From the NCBI GenBank assembly GCA_020631035.1, contig JAHDIA010000152.1, positions 2,864-10,756 of the forward strand: a DNA stretch of 7,893 nucleotides. Reading direction: 5' to 3'. Made by a program: the position numbers and the translations under genes. This stretch comes from Chitinophagales bacterium. GTDB lineage: Bacteria > Bacteroidota > Bacteroidia > Chitinophagales > UBA2359. Shown here one piece after another: positions 6,282 through 7,893 of this stretch (the stretch's first letter is position 1; each line of letters starts with the position of its first letter). The notes under the pieces are model-generated. The model had not been told where the DNA came from and ran no database searches. It saw nothing but the letters and a program-made list of their open reading frames with translations.

Positions 6282-6305
6282 AACAGAAAACGCAACAGAA
6301 AACGA
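6282..6305. repeat. Short tandem repeat, 12-bp unit, two copies
   Basis: AACAGAAAACGC at 6282-6293 is followed directly by AACAGAAAACGA at 6294-6305, with 11 of 12 bases identical. It sits immediately after the palindrome in the convergent intergenic region. A looser repeat, AGAACCGA at 6341-6348 and 6361-6368, lies further on. No function is evident. Confidence 0.6.
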
Positions 6306-6400
6306 AAGAAAAGAAGCAAGGCGTGAAACGGATAGAAAAAAGAACCGACGAAGAACATAAAGAACCGATGCCTACACCTGATAGAAGCGGTTACCCCGCA

Positions 6401-6419
6401 CCCCCAATTTAATTGGGGG
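6401..6419. repeat. Strong inverted repeat CCCCCAATT-T-AATTGGGGG
   Basis: Nine-base arms flank a single central T, so the stem is strong, with five G-C pairs at the base. It lies between the convergent truA and SdiA-regulated-like genes and could act as a bidirectional transcript-end structure, although no long T tract follows on either strand. It is bracketed by AAGCGGTTACCCC on the left and AAAAGCGGATAGC on the right; the latter resembles the AAAGCGGATAGC end of dispersed intergenic repeats I recall from Bacteroidota. Confidence 0.6.
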
Positions 6420-6440
6420 GAGGAGTAAAAGCGGATAGCA

Positions 6441-6478
6441 GGGACACCCAAAGGTTTGAAAAACCCACGTTCTGTCCC
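6441..6478. terminator. Nested stem, candidate 3' structure for the minus-strand operon
   Basis: GGGACA at 6441-6446 pairs with TGTCCC at 6473-6478, and inside it GGTTT at 6453-6457 pairs with AAACC at 6461-6465 around a three-base loop. The structure starts 10 bp beyond the stop of the minus-strand gene at 6489, where a 3'-end hairpin is expected. No clear T tract follows on the minus strand, so intrinsic termination is uncertain. It may instead be part of the repeat that includes the hairpin at 6401-6419. Confidence 0.35.
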
Positions 6479-6488
6479 ATCAAAAAAA

Positions 6489-7289
6489 TCATTTCTTCAA
6501 CTCAAAACGCATCAAAGTAGGTTCTCTGTCTTTTTTCTCATTAGAGATAAACAATTCATTCTTGTGATTAAAACAAATGCCCTCCGCTTGTTGGTAGAGC
6601 CTTGGAGAAAGTTGTGTTTTGCTCATCACTTCTCCCGCTTCATTGATGACCAGCAAAGTTTGAGAAGCGGAACTCAAAATATAAATCAATCCAGTTTCGG
6701 GATGAATCGCAATGCCCGATGGTTTAAAATTGGTGTGAATGTCGTGTTTGTCTAAATTGTAAACGGGATCTTTTTCAAATTTCTCCTCTTCGATAGAAAA
6801 AGCATATACTTGTATTTCGTCCTTGTGTTTTTTATGAGTATTCTCTTTACAAACCAACAACAGCCGATCATTTTTTTGATCGTAACACAAGCCTTCAAAT
6901 TCTAACTTTTTGCTATTTTTTAAATTATAACTTTCTTTTTTCTTTTTGTTTTTAATCCGAATGATGGTTCCTGAACTTTTGAGAACATAAATATTTTCGC
7001 CCTTGATGGCAATGCCTTCAAAATCCGAATTGGACCCAAAATCGTAACTGTCAATGATTTCGCCAGAATATGCATCTAAGGTATAAATATTGGCTTTTTC
7101 ATCTTGTACTGCTAACAATCTATTGTCGTCCAAGCGTGTCAATCCAGAAATTTCGTTGAGTTTTTTGGGCAAAACAAACCTATCTGATGGCTGAGTCAAA
7201 TCATAGCCTTTTTTCCTTTCAATTTTATTTTTTTGACTTGGGTTACATTGGGAAAACAATAGACAAATTAGCAGTACAATTATTCTCAT
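6489..7289 (-). CDS. SdiA-regulated-like beta-propeller lipoprotein
   Basis: The 266-residue product starts with MRIIVLLICLLFSQC, a signal sequence ending in a likely lipoprotein Cys at residue 15; Gln just before the Cys is unusual for a lipobox, so anchoring is probable but not certain. The rest is a propeller with spaced motifs of the SdiA-regulated family: LNEISGLTRLDDNRLLAVQDE (44-64), SDFEGIAIKGENIYVL, LEFEGLCYDQKNDRLLLVCKE, FKPSGIAIHPETGLIYILSS and QAEGICFNHKNELFISNEK. Each blade repeats the E/S-G-(I/L) turn followed by a strand ending in a charged residue. The family has no settled function; related folds are periplasmic or outer-membrane and often bind calcium or phosphate esters. 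It starts seven bases after the stop of the phosphatase-like gene, so the two are probably cotranscribed. Confidence 0.82.
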   Translation of the reverse strand: MRIIVLLICLLFSQCNPSQKNKIERKKGYDLTQPSDRFVLPKKLNEISGLTRLDDNRLLAVQDEKANIYTLDAYSGEIIDSYDFGSNSDFEGIAIKGENIYVLKSSGTIIRIKNKKKKESYNLKNSKKLEFEGLCYDQKNDRLLLVCKENTHKKHKDEIQVYAFSIEEEKFEKDPVYNLDKHDIHTNFKPSGIAIHPETGLIYILSSASQTLLVINEAGEVMSKTQLSPRLYQQAEGICFNHKNELFISNEKKDREPTLMRFELKK

Positions 7290-7295
7290 AGGTTT

Positions 7296-7893
7296 CTAAA
7301 TATTCGATAATAATTTCCCAACATATAAAATCTCTCGCCCAATCTCCACAACTTTTTCATCATACCTTCGAACTTCTTGGGCAGTTTCATCAAAAGTTTG
7401 GGGATCTTGATAAGGCAAACTGACGCGGGTGGCTCCCAAAATGACAGGACATTTTTTGTCGGCATCGTCACAAACCATCACCGCAATAAAATTGCCTTGA
7501 GGATTGGGACTGTCATTGTATTTTTTAGAAAACAATTCTTCCCAAACACTATTGGTATCTCCCAACTGTATATGGTAACGAGGATTGTCACTTTCATCCA
7601 GTTGGTGCATAGGAATCCCAGCTCTTTCCAATGCCTTTACCATACGATGATTAAAGGCTGTTACTTCCATTCCACCAGAATAGGCGTATACTTTTTTCAA
7701 CTGAAAATGTTGCGCTGTTGCCTTTAGCCAAACCTGCGCCAATTGACTACGTCTAGAATTGTGAGTACAAATAAAATTGATGTGTGCAACCCCTCGTTTT
7801 TCTTGAGAAATTTTTATGGCCTCTGCCAATTTTTGCAACTGTATTTTACGTTCTTGACCAATCAACTCTGTTTCGGCCGTCAAGCTTTCTATG
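7296..7893 (-). CDS. Low-molecular-weight phosphatase / thioredoxin-coupled arsenate reductase-like (ArsC-type), 5' end beyond window
   Basis: The frame stays open to the right edge. The only start inside the window is a TTG at 7883, but relatives have more residues before this point, so the true start probably lies outside. Numbering from that TTG, FICTHNSRRS carries the P-loop C-x5-R (Cys39 to Arg45) used for phosphate or arsenate binding and nucleophilic attack. VMVCDDADKKCPV carries a second Cys pair, Cys138 and Cys145, seven residues apart as in the Cys82/Cys89 redox pair of plasmid pI258 ArsC, and YQDP (158-161) supplies the Asp-Pro general-acid motif. All three redox cysteines favour arsenate reductase chemistry over plain phosphotyrosine phosphatase, but no arsenic genes are visible nearby. 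The protein is cytoplasmic and shares an operon with the downstream propeller lipoprotein. Confidence 0.85.
   Translation of the reverse strand, partial: IESLTAETELIGQERKIQLQKLAEAIKISQEKRGVAHINFICTHNSRRSQLAQVWLKATAQHFQLKKVYAYSGGMEVTAFNHRMVKALERAGIPMHQLDESDNPRYHIQLGDTNSVWEELFSKKYNDSPNPQGNFIAVMVCDDADKKCPVILGATRVSLPYQDPQTFDETAQEVRRYDEKVVEIGREILYVGKLLSNI

Noticed and set aside
6230..6412. 60-codon plus-strand frame starting inside truA and running through the palindrome and tandem repeat
   Set aside because: Its product is low-complexity (many K, Q, E) and is largely a translation of repeats; it begins inside truA and ends in the CCCCC hairpin, so it is not supported as a gene.
1..7893. CRISPR array, tRNA, rRNA, transposase, phage or toxin-antitoxin genes
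   Set aside because: I found no regularly spaced repeats, no cloverleaf or rRNA-like sequence, and no protein with such motifs on either strand.

Overview
The window looks like chromosomal DNA of a Bacteroidota bacterium, perhaps close to Saprospiria/Aureispira, although the genus is only a guess. The coding DNA is A+T-rich. Leaders before start codons are A-rich without clear Shine-Dalgarno sequences. Two genes appear to start with TTG. The proteins are typical of the phylum: Cys-anchored lipoproteins, a DUF6624-type protein, a CinA-only protein with a TGYAE motif, an SdiA-regulated-like propeller lipoprotein and a PQQ-like propeller protein.

Layout. (1) Positions 1-1925, minus strand: a large protein with a PQQ-like beta-propeller. 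Its 3' end lies beyond the left edge, and 641 codons are visible. (2) 1961-2052: a GC-rich, hairpin-rich block, probably a dispersed repeat. (3) 2067-2597, minus: yjjX, an inosine/xanthosine triphosphatase. (4) 2642-4025, plus: a lipoprotein gene of the DUF6624 type broken by an apparent one-base deletion near 2834, then two small unrecognised genes that may be distantly related to each other. (5) 4174-6240, plus: a tight operon of an SseB-family protein, a CinA-family amidohydrolase-like protein and truA, with a 1-bp gap and a 4-bp overlap at the junctions. An inverted repeat precedes the operon. (6) 6241-6488: a convergent intergenic region of about 250 bp with a perfect 20-bp palindrome, a short tandem repeat and two strong hairpins. 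(7) 6489-7893, minus: an SdiA-regulated-like lipoprotein, preceded by a low-molecular-weight phosphatase/arsenate reductase-like gene whose 5' end lies beyond the right edge.

The recognisable genes do housekeeping or quality-control work: clean-up of non-canonical nucleotides (yjjX), possibly nicotinamide-nucleotide turnover (CinA family), and tRNA pseudouridylation (truA). I see no defence system, CRISPR array, tRNA, rRNA, transposase or phage gene. The best signals are the frameshifted DUF6624 lipoprotein, the small gene pair at 3170-4025, and the structured repeats at 1961-2052 and 6261-6478. I do not see convincing evidence for a new multi-gene system.
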